From assembly GCA_902517365.1 (NCBI GenBank), contig CABYCA010000005.1, forward strand, positions 1 through 32,581: a DNA stretch of 32,581 nt, in the 5' to 3' direction. Each line of letters starts with the position of its first letter. The stretch's first letter is position 1. Position numbers and translations under genes: made by a program. Positions 25,621 through 32,581 of this stretch are shown piece by piece. The stretch is from an uncultured Bacteroidota bacterium (GTDB lineage: Bacteria; Bacteroidota; Bacteroidia; Flavobacteriales; Flavobacteriaceae). The notes under the pieces were generated by a model. The model was not told where the DNA came from. It ran no database searches and saw only the letters and a program-made list of their open reading frames with translations.

Positions 25621-26729
25621 ATTACTGGCATTACCAACATTGTAATAGATTCCTTAGCATTATTTCCATCATTAACTGGTCTTATTATTCCCGCTCTATT
25701 AGGATGGGACATAGATAAAGTTATAGTTTCTGAATCTAAATTATTAAGCATTTCGATTAAAAATTTAGAATTGAAACCAATCTGCATATCATCACCAGAG
25801 TATTGACATTCAAGATTTTCATCAGCCTTGTTACTAAAGTCAAAATCTTCAGCACTAATATTTAAAAGTGTCCCTGCTATCTTAAGTCTAATCTGATTAG
25901 TGGTTTTGTTAGAAAATATACTAACCCTTCTTACAGAGTTCAAGAAAAGCTGTCTATCAATAGTTAATACATTTGGGTTATCTTTTGGAATTACAGCTTC
26001 ATAATTTGGAAATTTCCCATCAATTAGCCTACAAGTTATAGATGATTTACCAAAGTTAAATTTAGCATTTGAATCATTATGTTGAATCGTTAGGTCTGAA
26101 TCCTCTGCTTGAAGAATGCCTTTAAGAATTTGAAGAGGCTTCTTTGGCATAATAAATTCAGATACGTTATCTGCAGTATATTCAGAAGTTTCAAACTTGA
26201 CTAGCTTGTGCGCATCCGTTGCAACAAACTTTAGAGAATCACTGTTAAACTGAAAAAAAACTCCACTCATTACTGGTCTCAAATCATCAGTTCCAGATGC
26301 AAATATTGTTGAGTTTATAGCATTACCTAAGTAGGTGCTTTTTAATATTGTTTCATGAGCATCAAGTATCTCAACTTGTTTAGGAAACTCATCACCCTCA
26401 AGATAAGCTAATGAATATTTACCATTGCTTGCACTTATTTCTATAGTATTATTGTCAGTTTTTATAAATGTTAAAGGTTGTTCTGAAAAGGTTTTCAAAA
26501 TATCTGTCAGTAGCTTAGCAGATACGGCAATTTTATCATTAGAAGTTGATTCAATATTAATTTCGCTAGTCATTGTAGACTCAAGATCAGATGAACTTAT
26601 AGTAAGTTTATTGTTGTCAATTTCAAATAGAAAATTATCAAGAATTGGAATAGTGTTTGTTGAATTTATAACTCCACTTAAAATTTGAAGTTCCTTGTAT
26701 AAACTTGAGGACGAAACAATAAATTTCAT
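25608..26729 (-). CDS. dnaN: DNA polymerase III beta sliding clamp
   Basis: This 373-aa protein has the three-repeat clamp architecture and the usual length. Recognisable segments are MKFIVSSSSLYKELQ, VINSTNTIPILDNFLFE, LAYLEGDEFP, FATDAHKLVKFE, RLIDGKFPNYEAVIP, RRVSIFSNKTTNQIRL and the C-terminal TMLVMPVMLND. It encircles DNA and tethers the polymerase and repair proteins; HolA at 1476-2486 helps load it. There is no dnaA beside it, so this is not a classical oriC-dnaA-dnaN arrangement. A TATATTTG box sits just upstream. Confidence 0.97.
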   Translation of the reverse strand: MKFIVSSSSLYKELQILSGVINSTNTIPILDNFLFEIDNNKLTISSSDLESTMTSEINIESTSNDKIAVSAKLLTDILKTFSEQPLTFIKTDNNTIEISASNGKYSLAYLEGDEFPKQVEILDAHETILKSTYLGNAINSTIFASGTDDLRPVMSGVFFQFNSDSLKFVATDAHKLVKFETSEYTADNVSEFIMPKKPLQILKGILQAEDSDLTIQHNDSNAKFNFGKSSITCRLIDGKFPNYEAVIPKDNPNVLTIDRQLFLNSVRRVSIFSNKTTNQIRLKIAGTLLNISAEDFDFSNKADENLECQYSGDDMQIGFNSKFLIEMLNNLDSETITLSMSHPNRAGIIRPVNDGNNAKESITMLVMPVMLND

Positions 26730-26740
26730 ATGTTTTTGTT

Positions 26741-26748
26741 CAAATATA
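26741..26748 (-). promoter_or_regulatory. Bacteroidota-type -7 box upstream of dnaN
   Basis: On the minus strand this reads TATATTTG, a full match to TAnnTTTG, about 11 bases before the dnaN ATG at 26729. Transcription would start only a few bases before the start codon, giving a nearly leaderless message. No clear -33 TTG is seen. Confidence 0.4.
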
Positions 26749-26807
26749 TTTAATTGAAACTAGATTTCTTGCTATTAATTATAAAAGTTATCTACTAGAT
26801 ACAAACA

Positions 26808-27635
26808 CTAAAAATATACACTTACTGCATCTCTGTAATTAAGTCCAAAAAGAGTACTTGCACTTCCTACTGTTTGCGGATTACTTCTATACACACTTAG
26901 CTGTAAATATCCTAGGTTATTAAATAAGGCAATTTTTTTCCCATCCTCCTCTCTATCTTTTTTTTCAAGATTAAAGTCAATTGCATCAGAGTAGTTTTTA
27001 TGGATTTTTGAGAATTTTACATTTCTTGCATTAATTGTAAACGGCCTAGTTTTAGATATATCTTTAAATAGTTTTTCTGTAATATTTGTTACCACATTTC
27101 CGTAATTGTCAATATAGATAACACTTCCTAATATCTGATTCATCTCTTTATTTATTACAGGTCTTAGATTTGTTATTTCTCTAATTGTCTTAATTTCAGA
27201 TCCAACAACATTTAAGGGTCCTGACCTATGAATATGAGATGCAACTTTAACAAATAATTCATCAGCAGAAATATCATAATTATAATTACTATGTAATTTG
27301 ATTTCAACAATTTTATCAGGTTTTTTATCCTTAAAAATCAGAGAAAACACTCCATTGTCCGCTCCAATAAAAAAACTTCCTTCATACATTATTGCTATAT
27401 GTTTATTTTCAGGAGTTAGTTCTGAATCAACACTTAATATATGGATTGTTCCTTTTGGAAACTGACTGAATGCTCCCTCAAGTACATATCCGGCTTCAGC
27501 TAAATTAAATGGACTTATATCATGGGTAATATCAACTATAGTAATATCGTCTATTTCGCTAATTAATTTAGCTTTTAAAGAACTAACTGAATAGTCTTTA
27601 TTTCCATAATCAGTAGTTAGTGTTATGATAGCCAT
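26808..27635 (-). CDS. SAM hydrolase / SAM hydroxide adenosyltransferase (DUF62)
   Basis: This 275-aa protein of the SAM_HAT (DUF62) family splits S-adenosylmethionine with water to adenosine and methionine. Typical segments are LTTDYGNKDYSVSSLKAKL, VDITHDISPFNLAEAGYVL, IHILSVDSE, FIGADNGVFSLIF, and the C-terminal-domain strand VIYIDNYGNVVTNI. The canonical DFG motif here is DYG. Family members sit near dnaN, gliding or phoH genes in many Flavobacteriia. It is divergent from phoH, with 76 bases between. Confidence 0.88.
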   Translation of the reverse strand: MAIITLTTDYGNKDYSVSSLKAKLISEIDDITIVDITHDISPFNLAEAGYVLEGAFSQFPKGTIHILSVDSELTPENKHIAIMYEGSFFIGADNGVFSLIFKDKKPDKIVEIKLHSNYNYDISADELFVKVASHIHRSGPLNVVGSEIKTIREITNLRPVINKEMNQILGSVIYIDNYGNVVTNITEKLFKDISKTRPFTINARNVKFSKIHKNYSDAIDFNLEKKDREEDGKKIALFNNLGYLQLSVYRSNPQTVGSASTLFGLNYRDAVSVYF

Positions 27636-27662
27636 TAATTAATAAACTTTACAAAATTTATG

Positions 27663-27670
27663 TAAATTTG
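27663..27670 (+). promoter_or_regulatory. Bacteroidota-type -7 box upstream of phoH
   Basis: TAAATTTG matches the TAnnTTTG -7 consensus exactly and lies 42 bases before the phoH start codon, in the divergent gap with the SAM hydrolase gene. A clear -33 element is not visible. Confidence 0.45.
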
Positions 27671-27711
27671 AATCAAATAATCTACTATAACAAATTTTTA
27701 AATATAATCTA

Positions 27712-28647
27712 TTGAGTGACCTTCAATTTGAATTAACAGATGTTGATCCACAGTATTTTTTTTCTAGAGACAACTTAGACTCTTTAAAATCAAGTTTCCC
27801 CAAAATTAAATTAGTCCAGAGAGGGCAGACTATCAAAGCTCTTGGTGATAAAAATGAGTTAAAAAAATTTGATCAAAAATTTAAGATTCTTCTTAACTAT
27901 TATTCAGAATTTAATTCAATGGATCCAAATGTCATAAATGATATAGTTATAAAAAATATAAAGTTTAATGGTGATAAACCGTCTTTAATCTTACATGGAG
28001 TTTCCGGTAAACCTATCTTGGCAAAAACTGTCAATCAAAAAAAACTGCATGACTCAATTGAGTCTAATGATTTAATTTTTGCTGTTGGACCAGCTGGTAC
28101 TGGGAAAACATATACTGGTGTTGCTATTGCTGTAAAAGCCCTGAAAGAAAAAGAAATAAAAAAAATAATTCTAACGAGACCTGCTGTTGAAGCGGGAGAA
28201 AATCTTGGATATCTACCAGGTGACTTAAAAGAAAAATTAGATCCTTATATGCAGCCTTTATATGATGCATTAACGGATATGATTCCTAGGAATAAACTTG
28301 AAAAATTTTTAAATGATAGGACGATTGAGATTGCTCCTCTTGCCTTTATGAGGGGTAGAACACTTGACAATGCATTTGTTATTCTTGATGAAGCTCAAAA
28401 CACTACTCCAGCTCAAATGAAAATGTTTCTAACAAGGATGGGAATGAATGCTAAATTTATGGTAACTGGTGATCCAGGTCAAGTAGACTTACCTAAGAAG
28501 GAGAATTCTGGTCTCAGAGAAGCTATTAAAATTTTATCTAACAAGAGAGGAATTAAAATAATTTATCTTGATGATAAAGATGTAATAAGACATCCAATTG
28601 TTAAAAAGGTTATAGACGCATATAATAACAATGAAAAAAATAATTAG
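27712..28647 (+). CDS. PhoH-family ATPase
   Basis: This 311-aa P-loop protein is of the PhoH type. An N-terminal KH-like region (about 1-95) leads into the helicase-like ATPase domain, with Walker A GPAGTGKTYTGV, TRPAVEAGENLGYLPGD, PLAFMRGRTLDNAFVILDE with the Walker B Asp-Glu, QNTTPAQMKMFLTRMG, and VTGDPGQVDLP. The family is linked to RNA metabolism and phosphate stress, but the exact role is unknown. The start is TTG at 27712; no upstream in-frame ATG or GTG fits, and the N-terminus SDLQFELTDVDP matches the family's start. Its TAG shares a base with the purC GTG. Confidence 0.92.
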   Translation: MSDLQFELTDVDPQYFFSRDNLDSLKSSFPKIKLVQRGQTIKALGDKNELKKFDQKFKILLNYYSEFNSMDPNVINDIVIKNIKFNGDKPSLILHGVSGKPILAKTVNQKKLHDSIESNDLIFAVGPAGTGKTYTGVAIAVKALKEKEIKKIILTRPAVEAGENLGYLPGDLKEKLDPYMQPLYDALTDMIPRNKLEKFLNDRTIEIAPLAFMRGRTLDNAFVILDEAQNTTPAQMKMFLTRMGMNAKFMVTGDPGQVDLPKKENSGLREAIKILSNKRGIKIIYLDDKDVIRHPIVKKVIDAYNNNEKNN

Positions 28648-29591
28648 TGAATAGTATTTTCAAAACAGACTTCAATTTACCCGGTCAAACATTCAAATAT
28701 GAAGGTAAAGTAAGAGATGTATACACCATTAATGATGATATATTAGTTGTTATTGCCTCAGATAGGATTTCGGCATTTGATATTGTAATGCCAAAGCCAA
28801 TTCCTAATAAAGGACAGGTACTCAATCAGATTTCAGTCGAAATGTTAAACTCAACTGAAGATATAGTTGATAATTGGCTAATTTCTTCACCTGATCCAAA
28901 TGTTTCAATTGGACATAAGTTAAACCCAATTAAAATTGAAATTGTTATCAGAGGATATTTGAGTGGTCATGCTGAAAGATTATATATGTCAGGAGAAAGG
29001 AGTATATGTGGAGTAAATTTACCAGATGGTCTTGTTTCTAATCAAAAATTTGATAAACCAATAATTACACCAAGTACTAAAGCAGATATTGGTCATGATG
29101 AAGATATATCTAAAGCTGATATATTAAAACAAAATATTTTATCAATTGATCAATATGAAGAAATTGAAAAAGTTACTCAGAAATTATTTGAAAGAGGAAC
29201 TCAAATTGCAAAAGATAGGGGATTGATTTTAGTTGACACTAAATATGAATTCGGATATGATAATAATAATAAATTATTTCTAATTGATGAAATCCACACT
29301 CCTGACTCCTCTAGATATTTTTATGCTGATGGTTATAAAGAAGCTGTTGATAATGGTATATCTCCAAAACAGCTGTCTAAAGAATTTTTTAGACAATGGT
29401 TAATTAATAATGGCTTTCAGGGAAAAGATAATCAATACTTACCAAAAATAACCGATGGGATAATTAAAGATGTCTCAAATAGATATTTGGAATTGTTTAA
29501 TTTAATAACTGGAAATCCATTAAAGCCTAGGGAACCTGGAAATATCTTAAAAGATCTAGAAGCAAATATTATTGAATCTATATCTATTTAA
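28647..29591 (+). CDS. purC: Phosphoribosylaminoimidazole-succinocarboxamide synthase
   Basis: This 314-aa SAICAR synthetase catalyses the ATP-dependent joining of CAIR and aspartate in purine synthesis. It shows FKYEGKVRDVYTI, VIASDRISAFDIVMP, the RGYLSGHA turn, TPSTKADIGHDEDIS, LVDTKYEFGYD, LIDEIHTPDSSRYF, and the C-terminal helical region. Length fits the longer form seen in Bacteroidota. The start is GTG at 28647, overlapping the phoH stop by one base (TAGTG), so translation is coupled. It converges on the M20 peptidase gene. Confidence 0.95.
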   Translation: MNSIFKTDFNLPGQTFKYEGKVRDVYTINDDILVVIASDRISAFDIVMPKPIPNKGQVLNQISVEMLNSTEDIVDNWLISSPDPNVSIGHKLNPIKIEIVIRGYLSGHAERLYMSGERSICGVNLPDGLVSNQKFDKPIITPSTKADIGHDEDISKADILKQNILSIDQYEEIEKVTQKLFERGTQIAKDRGLILVDTKYEFGYDNNNKLFLIDEIHTPDSSRYFYADGYKEAVDNGISPKQLSKEFFRQWLINNGFQGKDNQYLPKITDGIIKDVSNRYLELFNLITGNPLKPREPGNILKDLEANIIESISI

Positions 29592-29618
29592 ATTCAGAGG
29601 TAAGAATACCAACAAAAC

Positions 29619-29645
29619 TTTCAATCCCTTTTTTATGGATTAAAA
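29619..29645. terminator. Possible bidirectional terminator between purC and the M20 gene
   Basis: TTTCAATCC pairs with GGATTAAAA (one C-A mismatch) around a T-rich 9-base loop, inside the 72-base gap between convergent genes. The stem is short and AT-rich. Confidence 0.35.
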
Positions 29646-29663
29646 ACCTGGTTATATTAAATT

Positions 29664-31181
29664 TTAAAAACTATCAGTTAAAATACCTAAATAAGTTTGA
29701 ATTCCCGTTATGTAATTTTCAATTTTGATATTTTCATTTGGGCTGTGCTGATTATTATCCTGATTAACTGTGGGAACTGTTACAGCTGGAATACCTAAAG
29801 TATTTACAAATGGTGAGATTGGAACGGACCCACCACTAGTTCTTTTTTTTACTGGATCTATATTAAATGTATTTTTTAATGATTTTGCGAGCCATTTACC
29901 TATATCAGAATCTATGTCTGTCCTAAATGCATCATAATCAAAAGTTGATATAAATGTCACAATTTTATTATTATTTAATCTTTCCTCTTTTGTGGGTCTT
30001 CGGTCCATTATAACATATCCCAACTGCTTTATATGCTCTTTAATTAGATTATGAAGTCTTTTAGGATCAGATTCTAACACAAGTCTTACATCAATTTCAG
30101 CAATACACTCAGCTGGAATTATTGTCCTTACTTCTTCTCTAACCCATCCTGATTCAATACCCCTAACATTTAAAGATGGATATTGAATTGATTCTTGGTA
30201 ATTTGAACCTACATTATCGAAAGTATTAAACTGCATATCTTCCATCATCTTTTTTTCGTCATCAGGAACACCTGCTAATATTGCTTGAGTTTTTTCATCA
30301 AGTGAAATCCCATCATAAAAACCCTCTATTACAACTCTTCCATCTTTATCCTTCATTGATGAGAGAATTTCAGACATTCTGAAGACAGGGTTTGGAGCAT
30401 AGTTACCAAAGTGACCACTATGTTGTGGAACAATTGGTCCATAAGTAATCAAAGTAATATCGGATATTCCTCTTGCACCAAAAGTTAATGTAGGTAAGTT
30501 AGATGGATGTTTTGGGCCATCAAATATGAATAATGCATCACTTTTTAATTTTGAGGAATATTTTTTGACAGCAGCTGCAAGATTTGGTGAACTAATCTCC
30601 TCTTCAAAATCCATGATAACTTTAACATTATACTTTAAATTAAGATCATTTCTCTTCATAATCTCAAGAGCATTTAATATCATCATTACTGGACCTTTTG
30701 CGTCAGATGATGATCTTGCAAAAATTCTTATGTCCTTTTCTGTAATATCTTTCATAGTTATATCCTCAAGCACATCCCAATCGATTATTTCATATTTTTC
30801 ATTTATTTTTTCTTTTAATACAGCTTTGTAAGGACTCTCCTGATCCCATTTTGAATTATCAACTGGCTGCCCATCAAATTGAAGGTATATTAAGATAGTC
30901 TTAGCTTTTTCAGAAATAATTTTGGAGGCTAATAAAAGTGGTAGTTCAGGTGTTTCAAGTCTTTCTACCTTAAAACCATATTTTTTAAAATTATCTATCC
31001 CCCATTTTATTAATGGCTCCATCTCCATTTTATAATTAGCATCATTTTTAATCAATAAAAAATCTCTGAAGTTATTAATGCTCTCAATACCGATATTAAA
31101 TGACTGATTCTTGAAATCTAATTGTGAAAATAGAGATGTACTATTTATGATTATCAATATTGTAATAATTAATTTTTTCAT
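29664..31181 (-). CDS. Exported M20-family metallopeptidase with an altered metal ligand
   Basis: This 505-aa M20/M25/M40 metallohydrolase has a signal peptide (MKKLIITILIIINSTSLFSQ), so it is periplasmic. The catalytic domain has YLQFDGQPVD at 98-107, where dipeptidase-type members have HxD; the His is Gln101, while Asp103 stays. Then come SSSDAKGP (bridging Asp160), DFEEEI (Glu pair 193-194), the lid's PQHSGHFGNYAPNP, TSGGSVPISPF, and NNQHSPNENI with the last metal His. It might bind one metal or use Gln as a ligand; I recall related Bacteroidota proteins with the same change but cannot confirm. The miaA gene ends 1 base upstream, so the two share a transcript. Confidence 0.85.
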   Translation of the reverse strand: MKKLIITILIIINSTSLFSQLDFKNQSFNIGIESINNFRDFLLIKNDANYKMEMEPLIKWGIDNFKKYGFKVERLETPELPLLLASKIISEKAKTILIYLQFDGQPVDNSKWDQESPYKAVLKEKINEKYEIIDWDVLEDITMKDITEKDIRIFARSSSDAKGPVMMILNALEIMKRNDLNLKYNVKVIMDFEEEISSPNLAAAVKKYSSKLKSDALFIFDGPKHPSNLPTLTFGARGISDITLITYGPIVPQHSGHFGNYAPNPVFRMSEILSSMKDKDGRVVIEGFYDGISLDEKTQAILAGVPDDEKKMMEDMQFNTFDNVGSNYQESIQYPSLNVRGIESGWVREEVRTIIPAECIAEIDVRLVLESDPKRLHNLIKEHIKQLGYVIMDRRPTKEERLNNNKIVTFISTFDYDAFRTDIDSDIGKWLAKSLKNTFNIDPVKKRTSGGSVPISPFVNTLGIPAVTVPTVNQDNNQHSPNENIKIENYITGIQTYLGILTDSF

Positions 31182-31182
31182 T

Positions 31183-32082
31183 TTATAAAATTTTACTAAT
31201 GTTTTCAGTTATGTTTTCACTTATATCTATTTTTTTGGCTTCAGAATATTTATTGTTCCAAGTTATTTGTCTTTTTGCATAATTTCTAGTATTCTGTTTA
31301 ATTTTTTCTACTGCTTCCTCATAAGATATTTTATTATTAAAATAGTTAATAAATTCTTTATAGCCAACTGTATTTAAAGTATTTAAATTTTTGAATTCTT
31401 TTAAACTATATACCTCATTTTCTAAACCATCATTAATCATCATGTCTACTCTTTTATTAATTTTTGAATATAGAATCTCTCTGTCACAATTAAGAATTAT
31501 AATTTCTTTACTAAAGGTCCTTTCCTTATTATTGGCTTTCCTGAAAAATGTAAAACTTTTACCAGAGCTTTCAATTACTTCAAGTGCCCTAATAAGTCTG
31601 CGTGAATTATTTGTGTCAACTTTACTGTAGTACTCTGGATCCAGTTTCTTTATTTTTTTTTGTAAATATTCAATTCCATTTTCCTCATACTTTTTATTTA
31701 TTACTTTCTTAATAGATATCGGAATATCAGGGAATTCATCAATCCCATATAATATTGAGTCCGCATAAAAACCTGATCCACCAACAAGAATTAAATTATC
31801 ATAATTTAAGAAAAGACTATTTATTAAATTAATAGCATCCTTTTCAAATTTTCCAACATTATAGTCATCATGTATACTTTTATGATGAATAAAATGATGT
31901 TTGACTTTGTCTAACTGCTCATTAGATGGTGGTGAAGTACCAATTTTTAGTTCTTTGTAGAACTGTCTTGAATCACAGGAAATAATTTCGGTTTTTAGCT
32001 TTTTAGCTATTTTAATACTCAATTCTGTCTTACCTATGCCTGTTGGACCAGCTATATATATTAATTTTTTATTTGTCATCAT
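31183..32082 (-). CDS. miaA: tRNA dimethylallyltransferase
   Basis: This 299-aa enzyme puts a dimethylallyl group on N6 of A37 in tRNAs that read UNN codons. It has the P-loop GPTGIGKTELSIKI near residue 12, SCDSRQFYKELKIGT, HHFIHHKS, LVGGSGFYADSIL, NNSRRLIRALEVIE, LNTVGYKEF, and QNTRNYAKRQITWNNK. Its start (ATG 32082, or the next ATG at 32079) overlaps the end of the channel gene by 11-14 bases, showing that channel and miaA belong to one transcription unit. Confidence 0.96.
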   Translation of the reverse strand: MMTNKKLIYIAGPTGIGKTELSIKIAKKLKTEIISCDSRQFYKELKIGTSPPSNEQLDKVKHHFIHHKSIHDDYNVGKFEKDAINLINSLFLNYDNLILVGGSGFYADSILYGIDEFPDIPISIKKVINKKYEENGIEYLQKKIKKLDPEYYSKVDTNNSRRLIRALEVIESSGKSFTFFRKANNKERTFSKEIIILNCDREILYSKINKRVDMMINDGLENEVYSLKEFKNLNTLNTVGYKEFINYFNNKISYEEAVEKIKQNTRNYAKRQITWNNKYSEAKKIDISENITENISKIL

Positions 32083-32581
32083 CTAGATGAGAACCACATT
32101 GATGACAGAATATAGCCTTGTCTTTATGTGAATCACACATACACTCGGCACAGACCCTTGTGTTAACATCAACCTTTTTTCTACTTTGAACCATCTCTGC
32201 TGATATTATACCAGTCGGAACAGCAATAATCCCATAACCAAGGATCATCAATATTGATGCTAGAAACTTGCCCATACCAGTTAATGGTACTATATCTCCA
32301 TAACCAACAGTAGAAATTGTACTTATACACCAATAAATGCTTTCTGGAATATTATTAAATCCAGCTTGTGGCCCTTCAATAAGAAACATTAATGTTCCAA
32401 ATAGAATACACATTATTAGAACAAATAACAAAAAAATTATAATTTTTGCTCTGCTAACAAGAAGTGACCTATACAAGAAGTTTGATTCACCAATATACCT
32501 AGAAATGTGAAGAACTCTAAATATTCTTAATATTCTGAGTGCTCTTATTGCCATCATGGTCTCTAATTGAGCCCCAATAAA
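32069..32581 (-). CDS. Voltage-gated ion channel, C-terminal part (S4, pore, zinc ribbon), truncated by the window end
   Basis: The minus-strand frame is open to the window edge; the first visible residues are FIGAQLET, before an internal Met-Met at 32557. It carries the S4 voltage sensor (ALRILRIFRVLHISRYI, with repeated Arg), S5, the pore helix and selectivity filter TVGYGDI of K+ channels, S6 (SILMILGYGIIAVPTGI), then a cytoplasmic tail with two CxxC pairs (CAEC, CHQC) that looks like a zinc ribbon. It supplies just what the plus-strand fragment at 24049-24351 lacks. Whether S1-S3 also exist beyond the edge cannot be seen. It overlaps miaA and would be co-expressed with it. Confidence 0.88.
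   Translation of the reverse strand, partial: FIGAQLETMMAIRALRILRIFRVLHISRYIGESNFLYRSLLVSRAKIIIFLLFVLIMCILFGTLMFLIEGPQAGFNNIPESIYWCISTISTVGYGDIVPLTGMGKFLASILMILGYGIIAVPTGIISAEMVQSRKKVDVNTRVCAECMCDSHKDKAIFCHQCGSHLDDDK

Noticed and set aside
25608..27711. Chromosomal origin near dnaN
   Set aside because: No dnaA, no cluster of DnaA-box-like TTATNCACA sites, and only short gaps between genes.
7266..31181. The two M20 proteins (7266-8513 and 29664-31181) as a duplicated pair
   Set aside because: They belong to different subfamilies (M20D amidohydrolase with HACGHDGH versus dipeptidase-like with SSSDAKG) and share no extended similarity that I can see.
1..32581. CRISPR arrays, insertion sequences, integrases or a prophage
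   Set aside because: I saw no regularly spaced direct repeats, transposase or integrase genes, or phage structural genes; gene content is core metabolism throughout.

Overview
This window looks like core chromosome from a streamlined, AT-rich member of the Bacteroidota, most likely a marine Flavobacteriia. The basis is the gene families and their order: a fused E1 alpha/beta 2-oxoacid dehydrogenase, holA beside an HsdR_N-like gene, a SAM hydrolase next to phoH-purC, and a DnaQ/GIY-YIG fusion beside a voltage-gated channel gene. Start sites lack obvious Shine-Dalgarno sequences, a few TAnnTTTG promoter boxes are visible, and genes abut or overlap almost everywhere. I see no tRNA, rRNA, CRISPR array, insertion sequence, prophage or recognisable defence island. 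The taxonomy is inferred from gene content, not from a marker search.

Layout. 1-4.9 kb: the 3' part of a fused 2-oxoacid dehydrogenase E1, then holA on the minus strand, an orphan HsdR_N-type nuclease-like gene, a GT2 glycosyltransferase and an OmpA-type lipoprotein closed by a strong terminator. 5-13 kb: uvrD/pcrA (minus), diverging from a run of exported M20D amidohydrolase, recG and pheT. 13-20 kb: an ABC-F ATPase with one degenerate ATP site, a redox-dead thioredoxin-like lipoprotein, transaldolase plus a short-chain dehydrogenase, a glutaminyl-peptide cyclotransferase, and glyA. 20-24.4 kb: smpB, pcm, then an overlapping operon of an oxidoreductase, a YggS protein, a DnaQ-type exonuclease with an eroded GIY-YIG domain, and the first half of a voltage-gated channel gene. 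24.4-32.6 kb: an alpha-oxoamine synthase, dnaN, SAM hydrolase, phoH, purC, an M20 peptidase, miaA and the second half of a channel gene.

The most notable structure is the channel. S1-S3 lie at 24049-24351 on the plus strand. S4, the pore and a C-terminal zinc ribbon lie at 32069-32581 on the minus strand. The two pieces fit together almost exactly, and flipping the 8.2 kb between them would restore one continuous co-directional operon (oxidoreductase, yggS, exonuclease, channel, miaA, M20 peptidase). This suggests an inversion, a strain-variable arrangement or a chimeric assembly join. The second item is the ABC-F protein, whose two half-sites have decayed in a complementary way so that exactly one composite ATP site stays intact.

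Most genes serve housekeeping: DNA replication and repair (holA, dnaN, uvrD, recG, exonuclease), translation and tRNA modification (pheT, smpB, miaA, ABC-F), one-carbon and purine metabolism (glyA, purC), and envelope or periplasmic functions. I did not find a convincing new multi-gene system. The findings concern rearrangement, domain decay and extreme gene packing.
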